Assembly: GCA_964586055.1 (NCBI GenBank)
Contig: CAZPFX010000007.1
Location: forward strand, 1 to 45,496
From: UM-FILTER-42-14 sp964586055
GTDB lineage: Bacteria; Patescibacteriota; Microgenomatia; UBA1400; PJMF01
Direction of reading: 5' to 3'
DNA length: 45,496 nucleotides
Shown here: in pieces, positions 23,076 to 32,800 of the stretch
Position numbering within the stretch: the first letter of the stretch is position 1
Layout: each line of letters starts with the position of its first letter
Translations under genes and position numbers: made by a program
The notes under the pieces: model-generated
The model's database searches: none
Told to the model about the DNA's origin: nothing
The model's input: the letters and a program-made list of their open reading frames with translations, nothing else

Positions 23076-24548
23076 TTAGTTTTTCCCCATAGATTGGAGC
23101 GTCCGACGAATAGATAAAATGTCTCTTTGGAGTTGGCTATCTGATAAAAGTAATAATTCAACCTTTCTAGTTGCATGCAGTACGCTCGTGTGGTCTCTTC
23201 CAGAGAACCAGCGACCAATTTCTGTTAAAGGTAGTGATAATTCATTTTTAAGCAGAAACATTGCGATGTGTCTGGCAGTTACTAACTGTTTAACTCGACT
23301 TTTTCCTTTTAAAACTGCCTGGGAAAGCTGAAAGTGATTGGCAACAAGCTTAATAATGTCCGTGGGAGAAGCATTTGTGATTCGCCTCTCTTGTTGAGTG
23401 GTGTGGGAAATTATTTCCGCAATTAATTCTGGGGTCAGAGTGCGTTTTTTCAGTTCCACCTCTGATCTAATGCTGGTAATTATGCCCTCAATTTTTCTTG
23501 CTGAATCAACTGATTCGGCAATTGTTTTCGCTAAGTCAATTGAGATTGGAATTCCCTGGGCCTTGCTTTTTAGGAGCAAAATTGCAGTTCTTAATTCAAA
23601 CGATGGCTCTTGGATATCAATCATTAATCCGGCCTCGAATCGGGAACGCAATCTATCTTCAAGCAATCTTATCTCATGAGGCGGTCTGTCTGAGGTGAGG
23701 ACAACTTGTTTTAAGTGTTTAGTTAGGGCATTAAAGGTATGAAAGAACTCTTCTTGAACAGCGGTTTTTCCAGCAATGAATTGAATATCATCAATAAATA
23801 AAACTTGCGTGGATCGATATTTATCTTTAAAGTGCGAAACCTTCTTTGTTTGGATGGCTTGGACGATTTGATTAGTAAATTCTTCCCCAGTGGAGTAAAT
23901 CATTTCTATTTGTGGGTTCTGCTCAATAATGTTGTTGCCGATGGCGTGCATGAGGTGGGTTTTGCCGACTCCTACCCCGCCATAGAGAAAGAGAGGGTTG
24001 TACGATGATCCAGGCTGATTTGAGACCGCTACGGCGGCTGCATGAGCCATTTCATTACTGGTTGACACGGCAAAAGTCTCAAAAGTGTAGTCAGTTCGAA
24101 GACCAACTTTTTTGGCGTGAAGTTTGGAGCGATCAACTGCCGCAGACTCTAAATTCTCAGGAGAAAATAAATCCTCAACTCTAGGCGATTTTGAGACTCC
24201 ATTTTTAGCGACGGCGCTTGGTTGAAGCTCCGTGCTTCTAGGAACGCTCTCATTTTGTTGAGAGGCTTCTCCAACAACATAAACCATCTCGACTTGTTTT
24301 CTAGTTATCTCAGAAAGAGTTTGTCTTAGAGCTTCATCAAAATTTTTCTTGACATTCGTCGAATGAAAAGCTGTTGGGCTCATGATCGTTGCTAATAGCT
24401 GAGTGTCGCTGGAGTTTTCTAAATTTGTGAGGGGGTTGGCAACAATCCAAGTGTTGTAGACGGCTGGGCTGAGCTGGCCGCGAAGCTTTGCGCAGCATTC
24501 ATGCCAAGTGGCACGAACTTCATCGCTCGTAGGTTGTTGTGTGACCAT
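23076..24548 (-). CDS. dnaA: Chromosomal replication initiator DnaA
   Basis: 490 residues from the ATG at 24548. Domain I (ATWHECCAKLRGQLSPAVYNTWI) is followed by a variable linker. The AAA+ domain has Walker A GGVGVGKTH near 188 and Walker B FIDDIQF near 249. The C-terminal DNA-binding domain carries the signature GRDHTSVLHATRKVE near 445. The frame extends 25 codons upstream to a TTG, but that extension covers two DnaA boxes and the probable promoter, so the later ATG is preferred. DnaA opens the origin and regulates its own gene. Confidence 0.97.
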   Translation of the reverse strand: MVTQQPTSDEVRATWHECCAKLRGQLSPAVYNTWIVANPLTNLENSSDTQLLATIMSPTAFHSTNVKKNFDEALRQTLSEITRKQVEMVYVVGEASQQNESVPRSTELQPSAVAKNGVSKSPRVEDLFSPENLESAAVDRSKLHAKKVGLRTDYTFETFAVSTSNEMAHAAAVAVSNQPGSSYNPLFLYGGVGVGKTHLMHAIGNNIIEQNPQIEMIYSTGEEFTNQIVQAIQTKKVSHFKDKYRSTQVLFIDDIQFIAGKTAVQEEFFHTFNALTKHLKQVVLTSDRPPHEIRLLEDRLRSRFEAGLMIDIQEPSFELRTAILLLKSKAQGIPISIDLAKTIAESVDSARKIEGIITSIRSEVELKKRTLTPELIAEIISHTTQQERRITNASPTDIIKLVANHFQLSQAVLKGKSRVKQLVTARHIAMFLLKNELSLPLTEIGRWFSGRDHTSVLHATRKVELLLLSDSQLQRDILSIRRTLQSMGKN

Positions 24549-24593
24549 GCAAGTATTCCAATTCTGAAACGCGACTGGGGCAGCAGTGGCATA

Positions 24594-24623
24594 GTTATAC
24601 ACACCGTTATCCACAGTGCGCAA
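24594..24623 (-). promoter_or_regulatory. Probable dnaA promoter with two DnaA boxes in its spacer
   Basis: Minus strand TTGCGC, an 18-bp spacer and TATAAC. Reading the plus strand, two perfect DnaA boxes, TTATACACA (24595-24603) and TTATCCACA (24607-24615), lie 12 bp apart within it. Binding by DnaA would block the promoter, the usual autoregulation. Confidence 0.65.
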
Positions 24624-24634
24624 GCATCAAAATT

Positions 24635-26539
24635 CTACTCGGTTTCTGGCGGGGAGTAAGAGTCTAGGCCTGGATTTGCCACAGTCTCTTGAGACGAAGC
24701 AGCCTGTCTATTTGCTAGAATTTGCTGTTTTTGGAGGAGTTCTTCTGGATCGGTAGTAATAAGATTGTGTTCTTCATCGCTAGCCACCACTCTGAGAGCC
24801 ACGTGATTTTGACCGGCAAAGAAAATTCCCTCTCCCACATCAGCGGTGACAAGAAGCTGTCTTTCACCTTGGGATAGGTAAAAGGTTTGGGCCAAGATAG
24901 GAATTGAGGCCGTTGATTGCTTCATTAGAAACTGGATGGAGGCGTTGGAAATAATGGCTTTGCCAAACTCACTACCAATAAAATCTTCAACATCTTGAGT
25001 AATGGTGGTTATACCAAGATAATATTTTCGAGCTCTCTTCACCATAGAGTGAATAAATGAGGCTGAATCTCTACTTTTCATAAAGTACCAAGCTTCGTCG
25101 ATGATGAGAATGCGCTTCTTAAGCGTCTTTTTTACTCTTGTCCAAATGAAGTCGAGAATAATGTACATAGCAATTGGTCGCATTTCCTCTTCCATTTCTT
25201 TAACAGAGAAAATGGTGAGCTGATTAGTGATATCAATATTGGAAGCCTGGTCGAAAATGCCCCGGAAAGAACCAGTGATGTATTTTTCAAGGCGCGCGGC
25301 TACGTCGTTAGCGTCCTGATTCTCCATTCCGATTAAAGCTTTATAAACATCTTCCATAAGGGGTGGCTCGAGAGTTTGGGTGGCTGGGTCAGGCGTAATG
25401 CCCTTAGCTTTGTAGGCGGCGACCAGAGCTCTGTCTAAAAGAGCGTCTTGTTGAGCGGTCATTTCTCCAAGCATGACCTTGAGAAGGCCGTGGAGAGAAA
25501 TAATTTTTTGACCGAGTTCGTTTTCGCCTTCTTCATAAACGTTCGAGAGATCGAAGGGATTAATTTTTGCCTCAGATCCAAAGGTGAAGTTGATATATTC
25601 TCCGCCCACAGCTTTGGTTAAGTCTTCGTATTCGTGCTCTGGATCAAGAACAATCACCTCTGCGCCGAACATAAGTTGTCTAAGAATTTCTAACTTGACG
25701 GTGTAAGACTTACCAGCCCCAGACTTAGCCAAAACCATCATGTTGGCATTTTCCATTTTAAAGCGATCAAAAATAACCAGCGAGTCGTTGTGCTCGTTGA
25801 TGCCATACATAATGCCAGTTTCCATCGTCAACTCTGAAGAAGTAAAGGGAAAGGTAGTGGCTAGCGATGTGGTATCCATGTTTCTGGTGACGAGCAATTT
25901 GTCGACGCCCATAGGCAGGGTGGTTTTAAAGCCCTCGTCCATTTGTAGGGTTGTGCGTTTCGAGACAATTAGAAGTGAGCCGAGGGTGGATTGAATATTT
26001 TTGGTGACCTTGTCTAGTTCCTCAAGAGTTTTTCCAGAAACAGTTACATAAAGGCCAAACTGATAAAAACGCTCCGAGCCCTTAGCTAGTTCCTCGCGAA
26101 TAAAGCGAGCATCTTCGAGTTTGACCTCGGTATTGATATTACTGATTTTTCCAGACCTGAGGTCAGATTGGATTTCTGCCTCCATCTCGGTGATCTTGCG
26201 CTTGAGATTATCAAGCACCTCTCCAGAGTCTACTGGGAAGATAAACATCGCAATCTGCATTTGGTGTGGGTAGTTGATTAGGGGAGAAAGCCAGTTAGCG
26301 GGAACGGTTCTAGGATAGCCAGCCACGAACATGGTTCTGGTGTAGGTGGAGTTGATTTTTTGATAGCCAAAATCGATCTCAATAGCTTCCGGAGCAATGA
26401 TGTCTTGGATGGTTACCAGGCCACGAGAGAACTCTTGGATTTTTTCGAGAGTTCTTTGCTCAGCAGAAGATTGAGACTCTTCTAGAGCTTTCGCGGGCTT
26501 TTTTTTGCCGAATGGTAAGAGAGAGCTAAGGCTGGGCAT
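24635..26539 (-). CDS. virB4: VirB4/TraC-family type IV secretion ATPase
   Basis: 634 residues. The N-terminal VirB4 domain (IEIDFGYQKINSTYTRTMFVAGYPRTV) precedes a RecA-like ATPase with Walker A AKSGAGKSYT near 268, LDPEHEYEDL, Walker B RILIIDEAWYFMKS near 476, and the downstream TQDVEDF motif. VirB4 powers assembly and transfer in conjugative and related secretion systems. The ATG at 26539 is chosen over an in-frame ATG and a TTG slightly upstream because TACAAT lies seven bases before it. The 3' end lies close to the dnaA promoter. Confidence 0.93.
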   Translation of the reverse strand: MPSLSSLLPFGKKKPAKALEESQSSAEQRTLEKIQEFSRGLVTIQDIIAPEAIEIDFGYQKINSTYTRTMFVAGYPRTVPANWLSPLINYPHQMQIAMFIFPVDSGEVLDNLKRKITEMEAEIQSDLRSGKISNINTEVKLEDARFIREELAKGSERFYQFGLYVTVSGKTLEELDKVTKNIQSTLGSLLIVSKRTTLQMDEGFKTTLPMGVDKLLVTRNMDTTSLATTFPFTSSELTMETGIMYGINEHNDSLVIFDRFKMENANMMVLAKSGAGKSYTVKLEILRQLMFGAEVIVLDPEHEYEDLTKAVGGEYINFTFGSEAKINPFDLSNVYEEGENELGQKIISLHGLLKVMLGEMTAQQDALLDRALVAAYKAKGITPDPATQTLEPPLMEDVYKALIGMENQDANDVAARLEKYITGSFRGIFDQASNIDITNQLTIFSVKEMEEEMRPIAMYIILDFIWTRVKKTLKKRILIIDEAWYFMKSRDSASFIHSMVKRARKYYLGITTITQDVEDFIGSEFGKAIISNASIQFLMKQSTASIPILAQTFYLSQGERQLLVTADVGEGIFFAGQNHVALRVVASDEEHNLITTDPEELLQKQQILANRQAASSQETVANPGLDSYSPPETE

Positions 26540-26546
26540 TACCCCC

Positions 26547-26552
26547 ATTGTA
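26547..26552 (-). promoter_or_regulatory. -10 box of virB4
   Basis: Minus strand TACAAT, seven bases before the chosen ATG. It would give virB4 its own start within the T4SS operon. Confidence 0.4.
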
Positions 26553-26560
26553 CGCAAGCA

Positions 26561-27667
26561 CTAGATTTCAGGCAACGGTGGCATTGTGGGTGCTGGAGCC
26601 GCCGTCACTGGTGTCTCGGTAGGAGCTGTAAACACTGGTTGTGCTGGAGCTTGTCCGAGTTCTTGGAGGGTGTTGTTTAAATCTGCTTGCATGCCATCAA
26701 CGTCTTCTGCGGCGGGGGTTGGCGCAACCGGAGCGACTGGAGCGCTAGCAATTGGCTCAGTTGGCGAAACCTCAGGAATTTCTACAGGGACTTCGGCGAT
26801 TGTTTCAACTTGAGACATCATTGGAGTTTCAACTTGTGTTTCAACTGGGGGCATTTCAGAAACAACAGGAGCGGGATCTGGCTGCGCCTCTGACTGTGCG
26901 GGTTGCTCAGAAACAACTGGTTCTGGAGCGACCGGAGCCACTGAGGCAACTGGAGTGGGTTGTTGGTTGATATCCATAGTATCTTCCTGTATTTGTGCAC
27001 GCACGAGTGGCGTACTATAGCTATTACTTTCGGCTATGTGCTGACCCTCAGCTGCTTCCGGATTATATTTAACGTAGAAGAGCTGAATGATTTCTTGGGT
27101 TGTGAGCTGCCTTGAGAATAACCCAATTCTCGCAAACTGTCCAATAATATGATCTCTTTTTGGATGAAGCAAATTGGTAGCTTTTTCAATAATTACAGAT
27201 CTTTCAATGTTTTCAATTGGGGCCGGCTTTGCTCCTGGCATGACGCTGGCGGCAGAGACTAGACCAAGCTCCAGCGCAGAGGCCGGAATAACCACGTAGA
27301 ATTTTTTGTCTAAAACATTGCGCTCGTGAATAAGGTTGGCAACAAAGGTTCGGTACTCATGAATTCGACTTTGCATTACTGGTGACAGGGTTTCGGCTTC
27401 TTTTTCCTCAAGTAGGCGCAGGTAGGCGGTAACATCTTTTGTTTGTGAGTTAATGACAATTTGAATGGGATAGTTAAGAGAATTTAAAAGACCGGCGTAG
27501 GCATACATGATGGCGTCTTGTTCTTGTTCAGCTAAGAGGCCAAAGTTCATAGCGTCAACGGAAATGATCAGGGAGGTCGTCCCGTCTTTCATTATGAGAA
27601 GATCGTTCGTTATATCGTGTATATCGAGAAAAACTTGGGTGGTTGGTTGAGAGGGTTGGGCAGCCAT
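26561..27667 (-). CDS. TraC-like T4SS-associated protein with disordered tail
   Basis: 368 residues. The first ~210 form a compact domain (TNDLLIMKDGTTSLIISVDAMNFGLL ... YAGLLNSLNYPIQIVINSQ ... FYVVIPAS) resembling the N-terminal part of TraC/VirB4 proteins without the ATPase. The last 150 residues are Pro/Val/Ala/Glu-rich and probably disordered. The gene lies directly upstream of virB4, 21 bp from its start, so a partner role for VirB4 is likely. No membrane segment. Family assignment is from resemblance and context. Confidence 0.7.
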   Translation of the reverse strand: MAAQPSQPTTQVFLDIHDITNDLLIMKDGTTSLIISVDAMNFGLLAEQEQDAIMYAYAGLLNSLNYPIQIVINSQTKDVTAYLRLLEEKEAETLSPVMQSRIHEYRTFVANLIHERNVLDKKFYVVIPASALELGLVSAASVMPGAKPAPIENIERSVIIEKATNLLHPKRDHIIGQFARIGLFSRQLTTQEIIQLFYVKYNPEAAEGQHIAESNSYSTPLVRAQIQEDTMDINQQPTPVASVAPVAPEPVVSEQPAQSEAQPDPAPVVSEMPPVETQVETPMMSQVETIAEVPVEIPEVSPTEPIASAPVAPVAPTPAAEDVDGMQADLNNTLQELGQAPAQPVFTAPTETPVTAAPAPTMPPLPEI

Positions 27668-27711
27668 ACTACAGAATCATCGTATCTTGTTTCACTTCCA
27701 GAGGCAAGAAG

Positions 27712-28878
27712 TTATGTTGTTCCCCTAATTTCTAGCGGGTCAACAAGTGAGCCTCCGAGAGTAATTGTTTGACTAGGAAATTCTTGACCATCTTTCTCGG
27801 CCTGGATAACATAACTACCATCCCTCATGGGAGTGGTAACAAAAAATTGGCCGAGAGCGTTGCTTTTAACCGCTCTTTCAATTTTTCCTTCTGGAGTTCT
27901 TATCTCGACAATGGCATCAGGAATTAGCTCGTTATCTTTAGATAAAACCATGCCAACAAGCTTGTTGGGTATGGTTGGTTTTTCTGGGAATGGCAAATCC
28001 GGATTGAGCGTGGCCGCAGAGGTTGTTGAGCTCTGAGCAACATACTGCTCTTGATCAGATATAAAAACATGCTCTCCAATGGATTGTTGACCAACTAGTT
28101 CGATCTCGTCATCTCCCGTGTCTTTGTGAACAACAATGGCCTCGGTCTCTGGAATTTCAATATTTTGAGCAACCTGCTCTGTAGTGAGATGACTTTTTTT
28201 CTGGGAATACGTACTCCCGTGCCTTAGGGATTTTATGTCTAGAGACTCTTGTTGTGGGGTCTCGACCGCACCCCCGTTTGAAAAAACTGTAAAAACCTGA
28301 CTCATGGCGGGGTCGTGTCGGATGCCACGAACCCTTGTCGAAAGATTTGGCTTTTGGACTACGTTTATGTGTGGAGGTTCGAGAGGTCTGGTTTTATTAG
28401 AGGCAAAAAGAGCGGAAATGTTGTTAAGTTTTGATTCTTCTTCGGCGGTTCGATCAGTCACACCCTCGCTGTACTGTGTAGAGACAAGATATTCCTTAAT
28501 TCTCTCCCGACGAATCGGAGAAAGATCGATCCCTGCCTCTTGCGGCTGGACATTCTTGCCTGGCTTGAACAAAAAAGGATCGGGAATTTTTGGAACACGT
28601 CGCCAAAAGTACTTAGTTGGTTTATAAAGAATTTTGTAGAAAGTGACTAGCCAGTGGTCGAGCGGTCTTTCTTGGATGGGAACGAACGCGGCTAGCGCCC
28701 CCATGCCAAAGGCGAGAACCATGAGTGGCCACTTCACAATGGCAAAAAGGTTGGTTGAATAGATAAAAAACGCCAGGATTGCCCCAAGAGCTAGTTCTCC
28801 GAATTGCTTCAGGGTCATGCTGCCAACAATGTGGAAGCGGTAGCCGGTTATATCTTGTGGTATTGGATGTTCTCGCAT
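27712..28878 (-). CDS. PrgI family membrane protein with carboxypeptidase-regulatory-like domain
   Basis: 388 residues. The N-terminus has two membrane helices (FGELALGAILAFFIYSTNLF and PLMVLAFGMGALAAFVP) preceded by HPIPQDITGYRFHIVGSMTLKQ, the PrgI-type layout found next to VirB4 in Gram-positive and CPR systems. A long charged middle is followed at about 300-385 by a beta-sandwich resembling the carboxypeptidase regulatory domain (LVGMVLSKDNELIPDAIVEIRTPEGK ... ALGQFFVTTPMRDGSYVIQAEKDG). PrgI is a VirB3-like component. The C-terminal domain may bind partners. Confidence 0.82.
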   Translation of the reverse strand: MREHPIPQDITGYRFHIVGSMTLKQFGELALGAILAFFIYSTNLFAIVKWPLMVLAFGMGALAAFVPIQERPLDHWLVTFYKILYKPTKYFWRRVPKIPDPFLFKPGKNVQPQEAGIDLSPIRRERIKEYLVSTQYSEGVTDRTAEEESKLNNISALFASNKTRPLEPPHINVVQKPNLSTRVRGIRHDPAMSQVFTVFSNGGAVETPQQESLDIKSLRHGSTYSQKKSHLTTEQVAQNIEIPETEAIVVHKDTGDDEIELVGQQSIGEHVFISDQEQYVAQSSTTSAATLNPDLPFPEKPTIPNKLVGMVLSKDNELIPDAIVEIRTPEGKIERAVKSNALGQFFVTTPMRDGSYVIQAEKDGQEFPSQTITLGGSLVDPLEIRGTT

Positions 28879-28909
28879 GGCAGGCTACTCTATTGTAGAG
28901 AGAACTTTG

Positions 28910-29872
28910 TTAGAAGCCAAGTTCAACCGCGGGAGTGAGAACCTCTCCAGAGATTTTTTCGCCTGCAGAGGTGGTAAATTCACCCTTAAATCTATACATA
29001 GGAATTACTACTGAGTCGGCACCGGTGCGGTACTCAACGCTGACGGAGGAGAAATCACCTGTCTGTAAAAGAGTCTTATCTACAGGGTCGAGATCTGGAT
29101 GTCTGGCGAAAAGAATGCCGCCGCCGTTTTTCTTTAAGTTTTCCAGGGCCTCTTCGGTTGAGATCGTTTTTTTCTGAGTCGTTTCTTCTACAGAAACAAT
29201 CGGTGGCGTAATTGTTAATTTTTCTACACCCTCTACACTAACGTAAACTTCGAAGGCGGGCATGTAGTTATAGCCAAATAGAATTGGAAAGCCCAACAAG
29301 CTTGGGGAGAGAAATGCGCGCGCCAAGGGAGCTTCTGATTTTTGTGATTCTTGTAGTTCGGGGCCGCGATCTAGAAGTAGTACCCCTTCCCCCTGAGCTT
29401 TAAGAGAAAGCTTCGGATAAAGTTCTTTTAGATAGTTTTCTGCCAGAGTGATAGCTTTTTCTTTAGTGATGGTCGCTTTGGTTTCTACAGGGGCATTTAG
29501 AGAAAGAGTTAGTTGTTTGGTTTTGTTATTCTGACTCATCGAGTAGCGTGAGCCAAGCCAAATTCCAGAGTCAGCGCTGGTTTGATTTAGTCTATAAAGA
29601 TCTTCAAGGGGCTTAATGATTTCAACTTCAAGGTTAGTCGAGGCAACAACTTTGCCAAGGGGTAGTTCTTCTGGAACTTTTGGCGATGTTCCAGAAAAAG
29701 TTAATCCGGTATACGTGGTGGTTGTTCCATCGCTGTTCTGCATAAATGGGGTGGCAGGACTGGGTTTTGGGGTTAGAACATTAAGTAGGGCAGCGCCAGA
29801 GAGCAGCAAAAAGGAAATAATGGCTAGTTGTTGGTACCAGGTTTTTGATAATAAAAATCGTAAGATTTTCAT
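28910..29872 (-). CDS. Uncharacterised membrane-anchored protein in the T4SS operon
   Basis: 320 residues. One N-terminal membrane anchor (LAIISFLLLSGAALLNVL) is followed by an extracytoplasmic Thr/Ser/Pro linker and a mixed alpha-beta region. I do not recognise a family. The gene begins next to the stop of the large M23-like protein, with GCGGAG as ribosome binding site, and lies 31 bp from PrgI, so it belongs to the same transcript. It may be a structural part of the secretion channel in the envelope. Confidence 0.75.
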   Translation of the reverse strand: MKILRFLLSKTWYQQLAIISFLLLSGAALLNVLTPKPSPATPFMQNSDGTTTTYTGLTFSGTSPKVPEELPLGKVVASTNLEVEIIKPLEDLYRLNQTSADSGIWLGSRYSMSQNNKTKQLTLSLNAPVETKATITKEKAITLAENYLKELYPKLSLKAQGEGVLLLDRGPELQESQKSEAPLARAFLSPSLLGFPILFGYNYMPAFEVYVSVEGVEKLTITPPIVSVEETTQKKTISTEEALENLKKNGGGILFARHPDLDPVDKTLLQTGDFSSVSVEYRTGADSVVIPMYRFKGEFTTSAGEKISGEVLTPAVELGF

Positions 29873-29873
29873 G

Positions 29874-32800
29874 TTACTCCGCCTTTCCGCAGCTAGATAC
29901 GTAGTCGCCTACTTTGATGGCGCCGGTTTTCGCGATTAGCTGATCGAGGGTAAAGTCAGAGCCATGTCTAAGCTCGTAGTGAAGATGGGGTGTAGTCGAG
30001 AAACCAGTATTGCCCATAAAGCCTATAAAATCTCCTGCCTTGACTTCTCCAGACTCAGGAACTGACACCATGTGACCAAGCATAAAAGTGCCAAAACTTG
30101 TTTCTAGGCGACCATAATTTCCATATCCACCACTGGGCTTCGGATCCACTGCTCCAGTGAGAGTTCCAGAAAATGGGGCATAAATTGGAGTTCCAACAGG
30201 TCCGCCTATGTCATAGGCGTCTAAGCCACTCCCATTATTATGACTAAAATCTCCATATGGCAGTTGTAGGACTTTTCCACTAGTCGGCCAACAACCAATT
30301 CTTGGATTTCCAATTTTTACTGGACTAGAAGCCTGGAGTATCTGACTTGAAGATATTGGATTATCGTATTCGTCAAAGACATCAAAGGTGATTGTGGCAG
30401 AGTTTATGATTAGGCTGTCAACTAAACTAGATCCGTTGACGGCCTCTGAATAGCTTGCAGAGCTAGGTTCGCTGCTTGGTTCAGAAATTAATTCAGCAAT
30501 TTTTGTCTTTGATTCGTCAGAAAGCTCTTTGGGAGCGCTAATTTTAATGTCTTCGGCAGATCCAGAGAAAATTATTAAAGAATCAGTTACGTTGGTGATT
30601 TTTATCTTATAGCTTTGTCTGGGGCTGATTTTTAGGGTGTAGGTGGGATCAATGCTCGCTGTGTTGTTGTCGAATTGATTTTTAGAAGCGGTTTTTTCAA
30701 GGCTGGCATACTTTGATTGCTCATAAATAGTCTTCGGTCCAATGCCGTCGCTGGGTACTGAGACCAAGAAAGCACCATAGATGGTAAATAAAATGTGGAG
30801 GGTTAGTAATACGGCGGCTCCGATAGCAATGACTGGACCTGCAACAGCGGCAATAGCAACTGTACCTCCGGCGATTAGCCCAGCTAATGGTCCTGATGAA
30901 GACGCAGCCGCTGTTGCCGCTCCCGATGATGCGGCGGGGGCAGAGTAGCTAGCTTGGATGGGTTGGGAGTAAGTTGTGGCTTGGGCAGCGCTACTTGGGG
31001 CTGTGGATGCGTTGCCAGCTGAGCCAGTTTCTGCGCCAGAGGAAGTAGCTCCCGCTCGTTCTGCGGCTCGCATTTGGGCGAAGGAGCCAGAGCTAGCTCC
31101 CGACGAAGATAGGCCACTAGAGCTGGATTCCCAGGGAGGAATTGGATTAGATAAACCAAGAAAGTTGCCGCCTCCGCCACCAGTTATTCCGGCAGCAAAA
31201 TTGGCTCCGATAGCAGTTCCAAGAATGGGACTCAAGGGGCCAAAAAGTGGTATTAGAGCAGTCCCCGCAAATCCACCCAGCGCCCCGCCAATGGCTCCAG
31301 CGGGAGTACTCAAGGCAAAAAGTGTCTGCTTTAATGCATACGCAGCACCAAGGCCTGCTCCAGCTAAAACTGCTCGGCCAGTTTTTGTCTTAGCTGCCCC
31401 CATTATCGCGCCGATGGGTCCTTTGGCTGCATCTTTGGCAAATTCAGCCATCTTCCTAAGGTTATCAACAGCCGAGCCGGCTTTGGAAGCAATTCCACTT
31501 CTTTCCTGACCTCTGCCCCAAGCTTCAGCGATAGGACCAACGCCCTGTCTAATCATAGTTTGAGCATTTGTTTCATAGTTTATGAGGTCGGTATTGGTTA
31601 AATGTTGAGGAACTTCTATTCCCGCCTCAGTTTGGCTAATTAGGTGAGAAAGTGCCAACGAACTTATTTGAGATTCTTGATTTGTAATTACTGCCTGTAT
31701 TTGTCTTATCTGCGCCTCGCTTAAATTGGACTGTAGTAGTAACGAAGCCTCTATTCTCGTTTTTAATTTGGTCATGGCACTATCAACTTGCCGAGCTGCC
31801 TCAGTCAGTTCTTGACCAGATTCTTGAGACACATTTGTTTGGAAAGCTCTGACGATACTAGGTGCCGATCCCAATTGAGTGGTCTTACTTGCTGCATTCA
31901 CGATTCGCTCTGGCGTGGCATCCTGTCCAGCTAGTCCTGCGTGGACGATTCCAGTCTCATCTCCCAAAGCCAAACTTGCTTGATAAGAAACAAGATGCTC
32001 TCCCAGAAGCGCCTTCAATTCATTTTTCTTTTCCGCGGAAAGTCCCGCCAGACTAATGCCAAACATTAGCTCTAGATTTCCATCTGAGAGAAAGCTGATA
32101 AAACCAGTAAGTTTGTTTCGTTGTTCTGCTACGGAGACGTCTCCACCAATGGTTAGACCCATGGTTTCAAGGGTTCCTTTAATGTTGCCTAGTTGGACGA
32201 GGGAGATGGAGTTAGCGCCAAATATTTTTTCAAGCTGGATTGATAAAAGCTGATCCTGAGACAAATTGGCATTTTGAAGGGCAACCCCTCCAATACTAGT
32301 TATCCCAGCGGCAAGCTGCTCCGCATATCTTGGATCTTGTGTTAGAAAATTAAGTTTATTTTCATCGAGACCATCCACCAATTTTCTGGCCTCTGCCTCA
32401 ATTTGTTCTCTGAGGTGAAATGCTTCGGCGGGATCGAGATGAAGGGATAGTTTGGCGATTAAAAGCTGAGTGGCTTTATCTTTTATCTCGCTGAGTCTCT
32501 CTATCTTAAGCTCCTCTGCTTTTTGAGAAGCTGTTGCAGCTGGTGTGGCTTTAGGAAGCGACGCAATTGATATTTTTTGCGCCATCTCCTTAATTACATC
32601 TTTTGAAACAGCTGGTAATTCCTTTGAGAGTGACTCAAGTTTTTCAATAACTACCTGAGCTTCGGCAAGATTTCCTCTTTGCACAGCCTCCGTAACAACT
32701 TCATTAAGAAGAGCGTCTACTCTGGGTAGAAAACTTTGTCGAGCTGCTGTGCTCGCGAGAAACGCGCGAATGACTGTATTCCAGTCTTTAGCTACTCCAT

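Noticed and set aside
22883..23218. 111-codon minus-strand frame between dnaN and dnaA
   Set aside because: It overlaps the conserved dnaA C-terminal coding region in another frame and covers the likely origin.
24549..24623. 25-codon N-terminal extension of DnaA from a TTG
   Set aside because: The extension contains two perfect DnaA boxes and a probable -35/-10 pair; the downstream ATG gives a normal DnaA N-terminus.
30976..31509. 177-codon plus-strand frame rich in Ala and Pro
   Set aside because: It is antisense to the Ala/Gly/Ser-rich part of the 1308-residue T4SS protein; such codon-biased stretches give open antisense frames by chance.
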